From positions 16,485,027 through 16,549,026 of the forward strand of contig NC_134834.1 in assembly GCF_004210375.1 (NCBI RefSeq): 64,000 nucleotides of DNA. Reading direction: 5' to 3'. The position numbers and the translations under genes were made by a program. The stretch's first letter is position 1, and every line of letters starts with the position of its first letter. The DNA comes from Tachypleus tridentatus (taxonomy: Eukaryota > Arthropoda > Merostomata > Xiphosura > Limulidae). This document shows positions 36,401 to 51,400 of the stretch, one piece after another. The notes under the pieces were generated by a model that saw only the letters and a program-made list of their open reading frames with translations, was not told the origin of the DNA and ran no database searches.

Positions 36401-39400
36401 TTATAAAAACTGTTCAGAGAAATAAAGTGACAGATAATTTGACCTAGAGAAAACTTAAAACTAGTCAGTGATGTTTTGAAATAAATTCTCAATTATGCAA
36501 ATTAACACTGACTTATAGAACACATTACTATAATTCTAACACTCACACTCGTTACTGCTGATGTGAAACGCTCATCCATTTGTGGTAAAAAATCACTTAC
36601 TTCATCCAGGGTTGAAATTCTCAAAAACTAAAATTAAAAATCATGAAATCACAACAGGCAAGTAGCACAAGAAGTTTGCCTCTGACTATATATAAACCAG
36701 GCCCAGCACGGCCCGGTGGGTTAAGACGTTCGACTCGTAATCCTAGGGTCGCGAATTCAAATCCCCGTCACACCAAACATGCTTACCCTTTCATCTGTGG
36801 GGGAGTTATAATGTGGCAATCAATCCCACTATTCGTTGGTATAAGACTAGCCCAAGAGTTGGCGGTGGGTGGTGATGACTAGCTGCCTTCCCTCTAGTTG
36901 TACACTACTAAATTAGGGAAGGCTAGCACAGGTAGCCCTCATGTAGCTTTACACGAAATTTAAAAACACAAACAATATATAAACCAGGTACCAACCATAA
37001 CAATGAATAATGAAAATATATTAATGAAGCCTTAATTTACACCAACATAATAGGTACTTTATTATTATTATTAACTGCCTAATGAATAATTATAAACAAA
37101 CATATATTCATATACCCTCAATGATGAGAAAAACTTAAAATAAAATCGTATCTCGGAACTAGATATAAAGAACACAAAAAACACCTTCACACATTTCTGA
37201 ACACTGCAAATCAAATAAACACAACATAACCATATTAAGTACAGAAATAAATATAAACAAATGCAAAATCAAAAAAGCCCTACTTTATACCTATACTAAT
37301 TAATAACCTAACATACACCTGCAACGCCCCCTACAATCCCGTTCCCGTTTATACTCTTCTCCCTACAACCTGTCCTTCAGCGGTCACATTTGAACACTCT
37401 CTTTCTTAACCTGAAGATGACCTAGGAAGGTCGAAATGTTGTTCTCTGCTTATCAGTAAAAGTGTTAATACCCATACCAGCCGTTCTGAGATACAAATAT
37501 TCATATAGTATTTATACCTGAAATTATTCATACTTTAATACCATGTAACTTTACATAATAGTTTTAAATACCAACTCTTATTGATGAAAACACGTACGCC
37601 ATTCTCCTCTTCAAAGGCCCAAAATACCAGTACCTGTATAAAATACAATAACTACTGAAATACATACAGTTATGCTTTAAACAATACAACCTAAACACTC
37701 TTTAGACAATACAACCTAAATTTCTTTAGACAATACAACCTAAACGTCTTTAGACAATACAACCTAAATTTCTGTAAACAATACAACCTAAACTTTAAAC
37801 AATACAACCTAAACTTCTTTAAACAATACAACCTAAACTTTAAATAATATAACCTAAAAAGATAAACACCTGAGATGAGGGAAGCTTTGAATCTTTTTTT
37901 TTACTTTTCTCGAAATAATTTTCAATGGAAGAAGTAAAATAACCAGTGACAAATTAAAGCTTTTAGCCTTACTTATTACATTAAAAAGTTGTTCTTGAAA
38001 AACTGAAGATAAAACTATATCAATATATATACATACACACATTTTCCTTTTGGATGAAATGAATGTTCTTTCACTGAGCCATTTATAGTCAACAAGATTA
38101 TTTAACAAATATTTAGTTTTATAATTTAGGAGTGACAGTGGTTCAGGAGTCTTGAAGGTGATTTCTTCAGAAACTAATAAAACATTTTTTCAATCCCAGG
38201 AGATTGCAATCAAGAGAGAAATATCTAACAGACACAGCTACAGTTTCTGTATCAGTTACAAGTATATCATTTATTATCTTTGATTAGTTTTATTATTCCA
38301 AGACTGCTAGTTTCAGTGAAGTCAGTGTCATATTTACGGCCATAAATTGTACTTTTTTTCTAATGTCAAAATACAACTTTACACGTGTATTTAGTTAAAA
38401 TGTCTATGTACAGTAAAACACGCTGATACAGCTTGCACTGTTTACGATAGTGCCTTTGTCATTGTACAGTAAAACACGTTGATACAGCTTGCACTGTTTA
38501 CTATAGTGCCTTTGTCATTGTACAGTAAAACACGTTGATACAGCTTGCACTGTTTACTATAGTGCCTTTATCATTGTACAGTAAAACATGCTGATACAGC
38601 TTGCACTGTTTACAATAGTGCCTTTGTCATTGTTCGGTAAAACACGCTGATACAGTTTCCACTGTTTACAATAGTGCCTTTGTCATTGTACAGTAAAACA
38701 TGCTGATACAGCTTGCACTGTTTACAATAGTGCCTTTGTCATTGTTCGGTAAAACACGCTGATACAGTTTCCACTGTTTACAATAGTGCCTTTGTCATTG
38801 TACAGTAAAACACGCTGATACAGTTTCCACTGTTTACTATAGTGCCTTTGTCATTGTACATTAAAACACGTTGATACAGCTTGCACTGTTTACTATAGTG
38901 CCTTTATCATTGTACAGTAAAACATGCTGATACAGCTTGCACTGTTTACAATAGTGCCTTTGTCATTGTTCGGTAAAACACGCTGATACAGTTCCCACTG
39001 TTTACAATAGTGCCTTTGTCATTGTACAGTAAAACATGCTGATACAGCTTGCACTGTTTACAATAGTGCCTTTGTCATTGTTCGGTAAAACACGCTGATA
39101 CAGTTTGCACTGTTTACAATAGTGCCTTTGTCATTGTACAGTAAAACATGCTGATACAGCTTGCACTGTTTACAATAGTGCCTTTGTCATTGTACAGTAA
39201 AACACGCTGATACAGTTTGCACTGTTTACGATAGTGCCTTTGTCATTGTACAGTAAAACACACTGATAGAGCTTGCACTGTTTACAATAGTGCCTTTACT
39301 TGCTGATAGTTTCTTCTGTGTCTCGGAAAGCTCCAAACTCCAATTTGGAAACAGCATATACTGGTCTTCCTCTTTCTCCCTTTATACAAAATAATAAAAA

Positions 39401-42400
39401 AAAATAAACTTAAACGTTTATTCAAACAGTCACTTCAAAAACATTTAAAAGTCTAACATACCTCTCCCTAACTTAAAACTGCTGACCACAGATGATAGTT
39501 AGCTGGCAATGCTTTCTGCCTACTGTAGGAGTCATCTTTAATAAGTGAACAGCAGAAGTGACTGATGTAACGAAAAGTGCAGAGCATTTTAAGCAGTTAT
39601 TCTACCAAGTAAACTAATTGTATTAAAATCTAATAAATAGAAAAATAACTACAAAAACGTAGGCAAATTTAGAATTTCACAGACAAAACTGCAAACCGTT
39701 CCTCTAGTTTCACAGCAGAGTTTGGTTTGAATTTCGCACAAAGCTACACGAAGGCTATCTGCAATTGCCATCCCTAATTTAGCAGTCTAAAACTAGAAGA
39801 AAGGCAGCTAGTTGTCACCACCAACTGCCAACTCTTGGGCTACTCTTTTACCATCGAATAGTGGGATTGACCACCATGTTATAATGCCCCCATGGCTGAA
39901 AGGGCGAGAGTGTTTGGTGTGACGGGGATTTGAACCCATGATCCTCAGATTACGAGTTGAGTGCCTTAACCACCTGGCGATGCCGGGCCTTTACAACAGG
40001 GAATTGTCACTCGTTAATTAGATCACAGCTTAACTGGTCTTATGATTTCGAAATGCTGTAAACATGGTAATAATAAATTTGGTTGTTAATCAGTATTAAC
40101 AACGTGTGAATAAGGCTACAATTTCATGTCTTATGTACACTGATCTAGAAATTTAAATGCACTTGTGTCAACAATGCACTACATACCAACTCCAGACAAC
40201 AATACTGGTATAGCTTTTGTATTTTTCAACACATGACAAAGAATCATTGATACAAAAAAAAAATCATATTGGTATTACATACAAAAAACATTATTTAATG
40301 CTAATTGTAAAAAACAATAAGTTGAACATGTTACATTAAAATTATTTAGGAACCTCATCACGTTATTATAGTCTGTATTGACACATCCAATAATGCTCTA
40401 TCTGATTACCATACATCTTGATAGTAGCCCTGCAGTACAGTTTCCATCACAAAAAATGGCCACAGTGAGGCTGTCACATCCAAATAACATCACTCCTCCC
40501 TGCAGGCTATTTATGATCCATATAGTTTATGAGGATATTTTCTTAATGTTCAATTAAACAGTTTGATGACACAGATATTAGACATCTGACAACTTGATTG
40601 TTATTTCTTCATATGCCAATTTCACTCTCCAGATAACCGAGGTACATGTCTTACTTCAGGGAACCCATACTCTGTTGGCCCTGTATCCATTCAAAATTGG
40701 CAGTTCTATTCAGTAAAACTGTTTCAAAACATTGTTCACTGTCCACTCTACTGACCCCAAACTTACCACAGCTCCACTGTCGAGCAGCGATCATGAATAT
40801 CTTCTCACTGATTGGTGGAAAATATCAAACTTGTTACATTTACCACGCTTTGTTTAGTGTCAACACCTCCTGCTATTTTTTCCCATTGGCAAGGCACCGT
40901 TCACACTATTTTCTGTAACTGGTCTTCTTCCTGTGGATATGTTGTGGAAGCAACTTGTGTAAATATGAATCGTATTGCTTTTCCAAACAGTGATTCTCAG
41001 TGATTATAATGCATGTTGTTGTCTGGGGCACACAAACAGCTTTTTCCACTGATCTATGTGGTGTGGTTTGCTTTGAGCTTTGCACAAAGTTACATGAGAG
41101 CTATCTGCACAAACTGTCTAGTCATCACCACAAACTCTTTTACCAACAAATTGTGGGATTGACCATCACTTTATAATGCCTGTATAGCTGAAAAGCAAGC
41201 ATGTTTGATAGGCCAACGATTTGAACCAGCAGCTAATCACCTGTCATGCTAGGCTTTATGTGAATATTAATTTCCACATTTTACTTATCACTGCCAGGGT
41301 ACAACGTATTCCAGGTCGTTTTCTGTATTTCTTTGTTTTCCAATGTCCTTTGAATAATGGATATTCCAATCTTGAAAATCCTAAATCTGTGATTTGAGCA
41401 CACCTCTATGATCTGGGATTTGCATCAGGAAGTGTTGCTATCCATCCTTACCGAGAGTGAACAATTTTTGGCGATGACGCACAAACTATGAAACATTAAC
41501 GAATTTCATATTTCGATTTTGACACCTGTATTTCTATTACTGACAGTAGATCTCAATTTACAACTGCAGACCACTTCAACTGCAATTTCATTTTGGCTAT
41601 AGTTGCCACAACTTTAGTGATTTCTACATTCAAAATTTATTTAACATAATGTACACAACCCATCCTGAAGTAAAAACTTTTTTACACCTTGTAATGCTCA
41701 AAACCTGAGTGAATAAAACTACCTCAGCTGGTTTATATGTTCCAGAATTCTCAAAAATAAACATATTACCAGCAGTTAACTTGAACATGATTCATTCTTC
41801 CAACATCCACTAAAAACAGTTCTTCACAGTACAAAAGCCTTAAAAGTAGATATTTTGAAACTATTAATTAGTGACAAAATACCCCAGTTTCATTTTGAAA
41901 TATGTGTTTACGTGTAAATATACACGTAAATTGTTTTTAGTAACGCTTAAAATGTTGATGAAAGAAAATGTTGATAAAAGACTTTTACTGTCGATAAATG
42001 TCCAAAGTGCTTTTTTTTTTACATGAACAAAACCATAATAGTTTTAATCTTCCTCTGTTGATAACAGAACAGATGTTGCTTTGCCCCAATTCTCTTCACA
42101 TGTAAAGTGATGCGTTCGCTGAAAAGTGCCTATTTTCATTCATATTACATTTTAAGATTTAAAAGAAAAATCAAACACATGTCTCCAATATCACAAGGTG
42201 TCACTGATGGGTTATATCTACAACTGATATTTACAAATTAGATTAGAAAAACTGGTGCCTCCAAATCTTCATATCTAGTCGTCCGGTGTATAATAACAAA
42301 CTCTGAAATTTTTTCGAGCCTTGGCACAAGCAACACAAATTAAATTTATGAATATTCTAGGAAAAGAAAAGAAGATATTTTTCCTTCTACTGATATGATG

Positions 42401-45400
42401 TTATTTACGGTACACTCATATTCAAAGTGTGCGACCTTGATTGTGGCTAAGATGTCAAATTAAGAAGCATTAAAGACATCCAGACATACTGTACTAGCCT
42501 CACTAAAAAATTCAGTTAACTGATAAATAAAGACATTTTTCAAACACTTCATGTTTTCAAAGCTTTGAAAATGACATAGTAATAATAAAATCGTGTACAG
42601 ACTTTGGTTTCATAAAATATTTATAATTTTAGTTTAGAAATGGAACTTTATGATAAACATGGCATTAGAAATGAGCTGTTAGTTTCAACAAATCATAATT
42701 TTCGATTAAAGTAATAAGTTAAATCATTTTTATTACCTCTATTTTCATCACATCTACAGGCTTGGTTACTTGTTTAATAACACTCATTGCAGCCTCGGCC
42801 AACCTCCTACGAAAATAATTAATTCATTCAAATAACTTTTTGTAAATACGACTTTATGTCACTAACTGAACAACTTATAAAACACACAGTTTATGACAGA
42901 TTTGTTTTATATTGGCTCCAATAACTCACATGACAATCAGAAAAGAGTTACTGGAAACAAACCATTTTCTGATGATTTGTAAACAGAAACTTGCTTTCAG
43001 TGATGTCGAGAAAACCCACTTGTAGAGAAATATATATGTAAAAAAATGACGACGACCGAAGGTCGAAACGTTGTTCGCTCTTCTACGTAAAATATTTTCT
43101 CAACCCAAACGAGCCGTTTTTGCATATATAAAAACTTGTTTTCACAAAAAAGTTTCACATCTTTTAAAAGAATTAAACATAGTCCTAGTAAAATAAAATA
43201 AACATTTTTTTTAAATACAAAATGAACTATTATGTTGTGTACATACAAGAAATCTGAGAAAGGCCAATACAAAAGTGAGTAGTAACTCTTCCAAAGTTAA
43301 CTCTTCTGAACAAAAAAAATGTGAAACAATAACTCTGTAACGATTTCTTTATAAACAAAATTACAGATAATTTAACAGCACTACCCATAAAAAGATGTTG
43401 AACTTAAGATGCACTTTTCATATAAAACATTCTTTTAAAATGAAGTTTAAAAATCAAACAGGTTGTTATAAAAAGTCCTTTCACTTGTTTTCAGTTGACA
43501 AAAAATTAACCTGGGACAAGTAGAATTGAAACACTGGTTAGTCTCACGAATAATTAACTGTTAAAACAACAATGTTAAGGGAAGGACTTAAGTTTTAACA
43601 TGATGTAAACAACTTGAAATTCGTTCCTAACAGAAATTTTGACATTTATAGTTTTTTCCCGAGGGAAATTTGGTGAAACCACGCTCGATGACTGAAAGTG
43701 GTGACTTTAAAAATACTCCTCAGGTAAACAGAGCAAGTAACTAGGTAAATAAATTTTGTTATTGTTTTTCATTAAATTTATTTTGTTACTGTTTGTAATG
43801 TATTTTCTTTTGAAAGCTGCATACCCATTTCTCTAACAAAACTTAACCCTCACATGCACGGCGGCCAACAGCATGTTACAAAATGTTTGATTATTTACGA
43901 ATCATGTAAAATTCATGTTGCTTTTTTCTCTTCAAGTTACATAATTGCTTCAGAGGGCAAGAAAACTTCCCTAAAAATAATTGTTATCGAATTTAAAACA
44001 AGTTAAAAACTGACTGCATATAAAACAACACATATTTCTGATAAATAATAAAGACATGTTCTGGAAAAGTATTTTTCATTTACAGATAAACGTACAGTTC
44101 ATTCTGTCTGTACAAATCCTTCATTCAATCTGTTTGTAAACACAGTTTAGAGTATGACAGTATTGGGATAAACTAATTTACAAGGAGGAGATATACTTCA
44201 TAAAATTCACCCAGAAAACAAGTGGGTAATTTATTTGCAATTTGATTAAAATAATAAACTAAGGTGGAAAGATTTGATTTGGTTTGTTACGCACAAAGCT
44301 ACACAAGGGGTTATCAGCACTCACCTTCCATAATTTATCAATGAAAGACGAGAGGGAAGACAGCTAGTCATCACCACCGACTGCCAACTCTCGGGATACT
44401 CTTTTACCAACAATAGTTGGACTGACCGTCACTTTATAACACCCCCACAGCTGAAAGAGCGAGCATGTTTGGTGTAATGGAGATTCGAACCCGACCCTCA
44501 GAATACTAGTCGAAAGCCCAAACCACCTGGCCATTCTAAACCTCAATAAACTACTAACGTAATCAAGGAGAAAATAACATGTAAATGTTGCTTTGAAACA
44601 TCACTAGACGTGTGCATCTAGAGACTTAAAAGAGAAACTAAACATGAGAGTTTTGTTTGTTTGTGCCGGACAACAAAAAGTAAGTGGTTGTAAAATAAAC
44701 AAAAGAGACAGTTGAAAGGTTGAGCTCGTTTAGTGGGACGGGGATTTCAACCCTCAGACTGCGAGTCGAGAGCTGTTACCAACTGGCTGTACAGGACGAG
44801 ATGAAAAAACAAAACCATAAAAGCTTACTCTGCTTCAAGAGTTGTAGAAGTCGGGAAAAGCTTTTTTGCTAGGGAATTGGATTTTCCAACAGGTATGATT
44901 CCTAGAGGAAGATGTGCACTCACAAAAGCCTGAAATAAAAATATATTACTGTTTAGTTCCACCAACAAACCTAAAAATAACAACCACTATTAGCATCATC
45001 GTTTGGGTGATTGGGTACATAGTCGGGTGCACTTTGGATGATTAATTTTCTTTTTATAAGTTTCAGCTTTATTCAGAATTGCACATGAAACTACATTATG
45101 AGCTATATACATGTAACTAACCCTAATTCTTAACTGATGAACTACAAGGAAGACAGTAAGTCACAGCACCCACTTTCAGATCTTCAGATACTCTGACCTG
45201 ATCAAGTTGGATTAAACCATTAATTATTTTGATTTCTAGAGTGTGGAGTGAGTTTCTATGGAAATAGGTAAGAAATATTAAACCTTAGGCACACTCACCA
45301 CCAGGCCACACTAAACCCCCACATTTTGTGAATCTTCATAAATAATGAATTAATCATACAAAGTGAAATCACTGTTTTCAGGTCCCTGTTATATTACTGT

Positions 45401-48400
45401 ACTTTTAAAGGCATTATTCCAGTAAAGCACTGTCTGATTGGATGACAGCCAATCAATCACAGTGTAGCTACCAATGTGTACTTTTAAAGGCATTATTCAA
45501 GTAAAGCACTGTCTGATTGGATGACAGCCAATCAATCACAGTGTAGCTACCAATGTGTACTTTTAAAGGCATTATTCAAGTAAAGCACTGTCTGATTGGA
45601 TGACAGCTAATCAATCACAGTGTAGCTAGCTACCATAGTGTGACTGGACTTTGGTACAGTTCATTTTCACATAAATTAGCATGAGCTATTCCATAATATT
45701 CATAATCTCCAATAATTTAAAAATTTAAATAATATATATATCAAAACTCATCCACCAATCATCTTTAATTCTGTTGTAATATACAAACAATTATTTTTCT
45801 TTCAAAATAATTTCGTTTTTAAAACCCATTTCTTTTCTTTAACATAGTTAAAAGTTAACAATATGTCTACACAACTGCTGTACATGAAGCTAATTTTAAT
45901 TCAAGCTCTTGTACCTTTCTCTGTATGCAAAAGAAAATTACAAAAGTTAGAAACTTGTTAGAAAACTGAAGTGAGAATTTGAAAACTGTAAACATTTTAT
46001 GTCCAATTTAAATTTAAAATGAAATATTTCTGCTACGTTTACACCTAGGAATTATTTTAAGACAATATTTTTTGGTTTGCTTAGCTCAAAAACTGTACAT
46101 AAACATTCAGATTATATTGTTCTTCCCAAAACAATCTTTTTTTTGTAATGCACGAAGTTTCTCTTGTACAGTTTTTTTGCACCAAATAAAGTCCTATTGT
46201 CTACGTTTTTTCTCAATTAAATGGTCTAGTATGTTGTTAAGTACAGAACTACACAATGGGCTATCTCATTGTGCTTGTCACAAATTTGAGACCTGGTTTT
46301 TAGAGATGTGAACCTTTAGACTTAGTGCTGGATCAAAAGGAGTCCCTGTTTGTTTTGAATTTCATGCACTACACAAGGGCTATCTGTGCTAGCTGTCTTT
46401 AATTTAAAATTGACAGTTTAAAGGGACAGCAGCTAGTCAACACAACTTACTGTCCAACTCTTGGGCTACTCTTTTACCAACAAATAGTGGGATTCACTGT
46501 CACTTAAAATGCTCCCATAGCTGAAAGGATGAACGTGTTTGGCAACGGGGAATCAAACCCATCACCCGCAGATTGCAAGTTAAGTGCCCTAACTAGTAGG
46601 TGAAGGCTCTATGACGTCAGAAAATAATAGCTAAAAAGTTGACCAGCACATTTCATACTATAGACAGACAATCCAGTGTTTAGGTATCACTTCATTACTA
46701 TAACTTATTGAAGAGATGAAACATTGACTCCATGTATCAGTACTGCTTGAAAACATAATGCAAATAAAGAGAACTTACATAACAGTGAATCAAGAAAACC
46801 AACGCTGTACACTGATTTAACACTTTCACTCACGTTAACAATTTTCCATTATAAACTGTTTAAAAATTTAAAAATTATTTTGAAATTATTTATTTACAGT
46901 GAGAGAAAGCAAGTTGTTTCTAAATTCAAAACTATTGCTATATCGATAAATAAAGAAACCCCTATTATTTATGTCAATAACCTACACCAGTTTGGTTAAC
47001 ATGAAACTATAACCACTGCAGTGAGAACAGTGAACCAATGAATAGATCAGACCTCTACATCAGCAATTTACCTTATTTTTCACCGAAACCCATTTTTTAA
47101 TAAGAAAAAGAAATTTGTAAATAAATAAATGAGTTTGATTAATTGTGAAGAATAATCACTTTATTAAAATTATTTGTTTTGAATTTCACACAAAGCTACT
47201 CGAGGGCTTTCTGTGCTAGCCGTCCCTAATTTAGTAGTGTAAGACTAGAGGGAAGGCAGCTAGTCACCATCACCCACCGCCAACTATTGGGCTACTATTT
47301 TACCAACGAATAGTGGGATTGACCGTCACATATAATGCCCCCACTGCAGAAAGGGCGAGCATGTTTGGTACGACGGGGATGCGAACCCGCGACCCTCAGA
47401 TTACGAGTCGCACGCCTTAACATGCTTGGCCATGCCGGGCCTCTTTATTAAAATATCTACAATCTATTATATTATTGTTGGTAAGTAAAGGGTTATAAAT
47501 ACAAATAAATATACAAAATGTGAAATAAACACTTACTGCATCAGGTCTTCTAAAGAGGCCAGTAACAGCCTGAAAAGAAAAATTAATAATAAAAAAACTC
47601 AGAAGTGATGATGGCACTTGTGTATCAATATCAAAACCTTAAAATTACTTCAACTGAACACATATTCTGCGATTAAAAACAAATGCTAATATCATTTTAA
47701 AATTTTGTACAATGTTACAAAAAGTTTCTTTTAAAACATACCAGAATGTCAGACTTTTATTGTTTATAATTTATAACAACAGAAACGTTTTATTTTTTAA
47801 TATTTTTGCAGTTTTTCTTTTATTTTACTACATATAGTTACTATACACACATTGCCGGAATAAAATATATCTAATTTCAGCTCATTGGCACAATGAGAGG
47901 TACAAATTCTACTTATCTTTTATAATAGACAACATAATCTCCTTATTCTATCTAACAATATACAATCACTCTGATATAACTTTAAAAATTACAACTTTTA
48001 TCAAGTTTCCAACTTAAAAAAAAATGTTGTCACTTTGAATGCAAGACAGGATTCAATATACTGACTTATAGGCCTCACCAATTCAACCTCAATAAGGGTA
48101 TGATTTTCTTATAGTAGTGTAATTCTCAGGTAATAATCAGCACTAGTTCACATACACAAGAATTTTAAGACTTTCTGTTGACACTTGCTGATATAAAATC
48201 ACAGAAATCCAGAACTGTGTTTAAACCTACAGATCTGCAGTTTCGATGAAAAACTGTAATTTTGTTCTAATCAAATAATTATGATGGCATATGAACAAGT
48301 ATGCAATGAAAACAATAAACCCTAAAAAACCCAACAAGGGTCTGAATGATTGGTTTGTTTTGAATTTCACGTAAAGCTACACAAGGGCTATCTGTACTAG

Positions 48401-51400
48401 CCAAACCTAATTTAGCAGTGTAAGACTAGAGGGAAGGCAGCTAGTCATCACCACCCATTACCAACTCTTGGTCTTCTCTTTTACCAATGAATAGTGGGAT
48501 TGACCATCATATTATAATGCCCCCATGGTTGAAAGGGTGAGCATGTTTGGTGTGATGGGGATTTCAACCTGCGGCCCTTGGATTGCGAGTCGAGTGTCTT
48601 GTCCACTTGGCCGTGCTGGGCCTGGTCTGAGTGACACGCATCAGCCTTTTTAAACATTATTTGTGCTTGTTGACCTATGACTTTGTTGATTACCTGGTCC
48701 TTAACCATACACATACAACTACACATTTGTTTTCATAATGGAATAAACTCTTGCATGAAGTCATGGGGATTTTCTATGTATTTTACACAGACAATTCCTG
48801 TGATTTCATACAATGTTTCTGGAAGATGGCACTGCTCAAGAGAGTACCTACATTTAAATTTTCCATACGACTAATTTGGTCAGGTAAACATTAGGTGTAG
48901 TTTTGCCCAATTTTATTAGAGAAAAACTATGTGCTGCTTAATTAGCATGCCAAACTACTCTTGTCAGCAAATCAGGCAATAGTTGGAGGTGGACTTGCCC
49001 ATTGGCAAAATGATCTGCCAGGTACCCATTACTGTTTTATTGTGTCAGAAAGTGAAAAGTTCATCATTTTATTTAAACAGTGTTGGGGCCTTGGAGAACA
49101 GAATTTCACATACATTTTAACAGAGAATTTTGATAAATTTTAGCAGAATTTCACTAGATATTCATACAGTGTTTCTATAATTTTCACTTTCTGTGAGAAC
49201 ATAAGACTTCAGTTTTGATTTCTGGTAACTGGTTTCTATATTTTTGTGTAATTTTACCAAATGAGAACTCTTCAAGTTCTCTTATGACTTTACAGTTAAC
49301 CTTTCACTTGTTTGTGTGGGTGCAGTCTGGTTTTCACCTATAATTTAACTAAAAACTTAAGTTTGCCAGTGAGTGAATAGTGTATAAATGAGAGAAAGTG
49401 ACCACTATACTATATAGCATCATCTTTCCCAGAATGTATTTCCTACCCACACTAGTTGTTGTCAGTCATTCCATTAGTGAAAATAAGGAGATCACAATCT
49501 CCACAGATCCTCAAGTCTATACACAGTTTACTGTTATTACACACGTATAATGCATGCGTGATATATTTGTTGGCTTGATACACTAGGAAAAATCAACCTA
49601 ACAATCAATTCCAACAGCCTTTGTGTAGCAAGTGGCATATTGTAGAGTTGATTAGTAATTTTATATGTGTGTGATAACCACTGCCAGTGAATTAATTCTA
49701 TCACTAAATGAACAGATGAAGACTGAACTTATGATTGCCTGTGATTTGTTCACATCGGTTTATAAACAACGTTTTCTTCATCAAGTCCAGGAGAGTGACA
49801 CCAGTTGAATATTACTGTGAACTTACTGTAGCAGAGGACAGTAAAATCATCTTATGACCCACAGAATCAAGCACCCAAAAACAAAAAACATTTTGCCTAA
49901 TTATATTTTCAACGATCAATATTAGCTCATAAACCCAGCAGTTCTTATAGTGGACAAAATGAACCCGTCACACACAAGACTTGAAGCCTAAAAGTTGACA
50001 GAAGTTCAGATTTCAGTTTATCTATTTTTGTTGTGTTTTTTTTTCCTTTTACTTCCAGTCATCTGATGGTAACAAATATGATTAGTATTAAGGGAATACT
50101 TTGGATAAAAATTTCACTTAAAAAATAGCAGAATGACAAGGGCATTGGCATGTTAACCACATCCTATAACCAATTTCTCTGTAGTAAAACTATATGTGTA
50201 TCCAAACACATACACTTGTGAAACATCTTGAAAACCTTTAATTTAATATTAAACCAAAGGTGAAAAAGAAACAAAAATATCTTAATATGATGCAATAAGT
50301 AGACTTCACAGGCAGTAGATTGTTCAAAAACTAATAATTAGACGATCAAATAGTTATTTACGCGTCTTTCTTACTTCGTGTAAAGAACCATCTCCACCAG
50401 CTATTATAACAGCATCTGTATTACTCATAATTTCCATCAAATCTCGTGCTTGGCCAGCTTGCTCAGTCTAGAAATACAACAGGATACAGAAAATTCAACA
50501 AACTTGTATACAGTTCAAAAACTATGATGAAACTCACTGAACTTTCTTTTGTTTTTAAATATTCATCAAAAAATTGTATTTTTAATATTATCTGTGGTGA
50601 ACTTGAGTTTTTTTTCTTAGCAACACCTAAACAATATTTTTGACTAACAGAAACCTGCAAAACATTAGCGGTCGTATTGGAATTTCTACTGTAACAGTAC
50701 TTCTTAAATTAAGGATTTCTAGAATAATATAAAAGAATTCTAATTGCAAACACCAAAATCTACAAGTCCACTCATTGTAGGCCTAACATTAGCTAATTAA
50801 ATATTAGCTAAATATTTAAATATGACATATTGAATACAGATACATTGACAATGCAACTTTTGTACTTTTTAGTTTATTTAGGGCTAACACTTACTGTAAT
50901 TGATTTTATTGGTATTTATAAATTTCTTCTACTTCTAATGTTAGATCTTTTTAGGAACTTTGATAAGTTTTAGTATATGTTGTTGTACAAAATGTCTAAT
51001 AAAGTATGTTAACGTCTAACTTGTATTTACATCCACTGAAATGAAATGCGTGTACTCACAATTGTAAGCTGCATACACATTTCAGGACAGACAAACAGAT
51101 GAATCTCTCTACAGTAGCTTGTACACTTTGTATACATTTACTATTTCTTATAAAACATATTACAGTAAAATATAATTACCCAGTAAGTGGAACTAAACTT
51201 CTAAAGATATTTCAAAAACTGGCATGACTGTGTGTGTAACCTCTCATAAGACTATTCTCCATACATAGGGCACATATGTATAACTTCATCCTTTTTAAAA
51301 GCTCAATATTTAAATTGCACATTTTTTATACATTTTTAAACTGAAATTTATGATAATTTATTGGCTGTTTCATAATTAACCATTACAACATTCTGTAAAA

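Noticed and set aside
40380-41050. Possible transposase remnant, less AT-rich than its surroundings
   Set aside because: No motif in any frame could be matched; left unassigned within an AGK intron.
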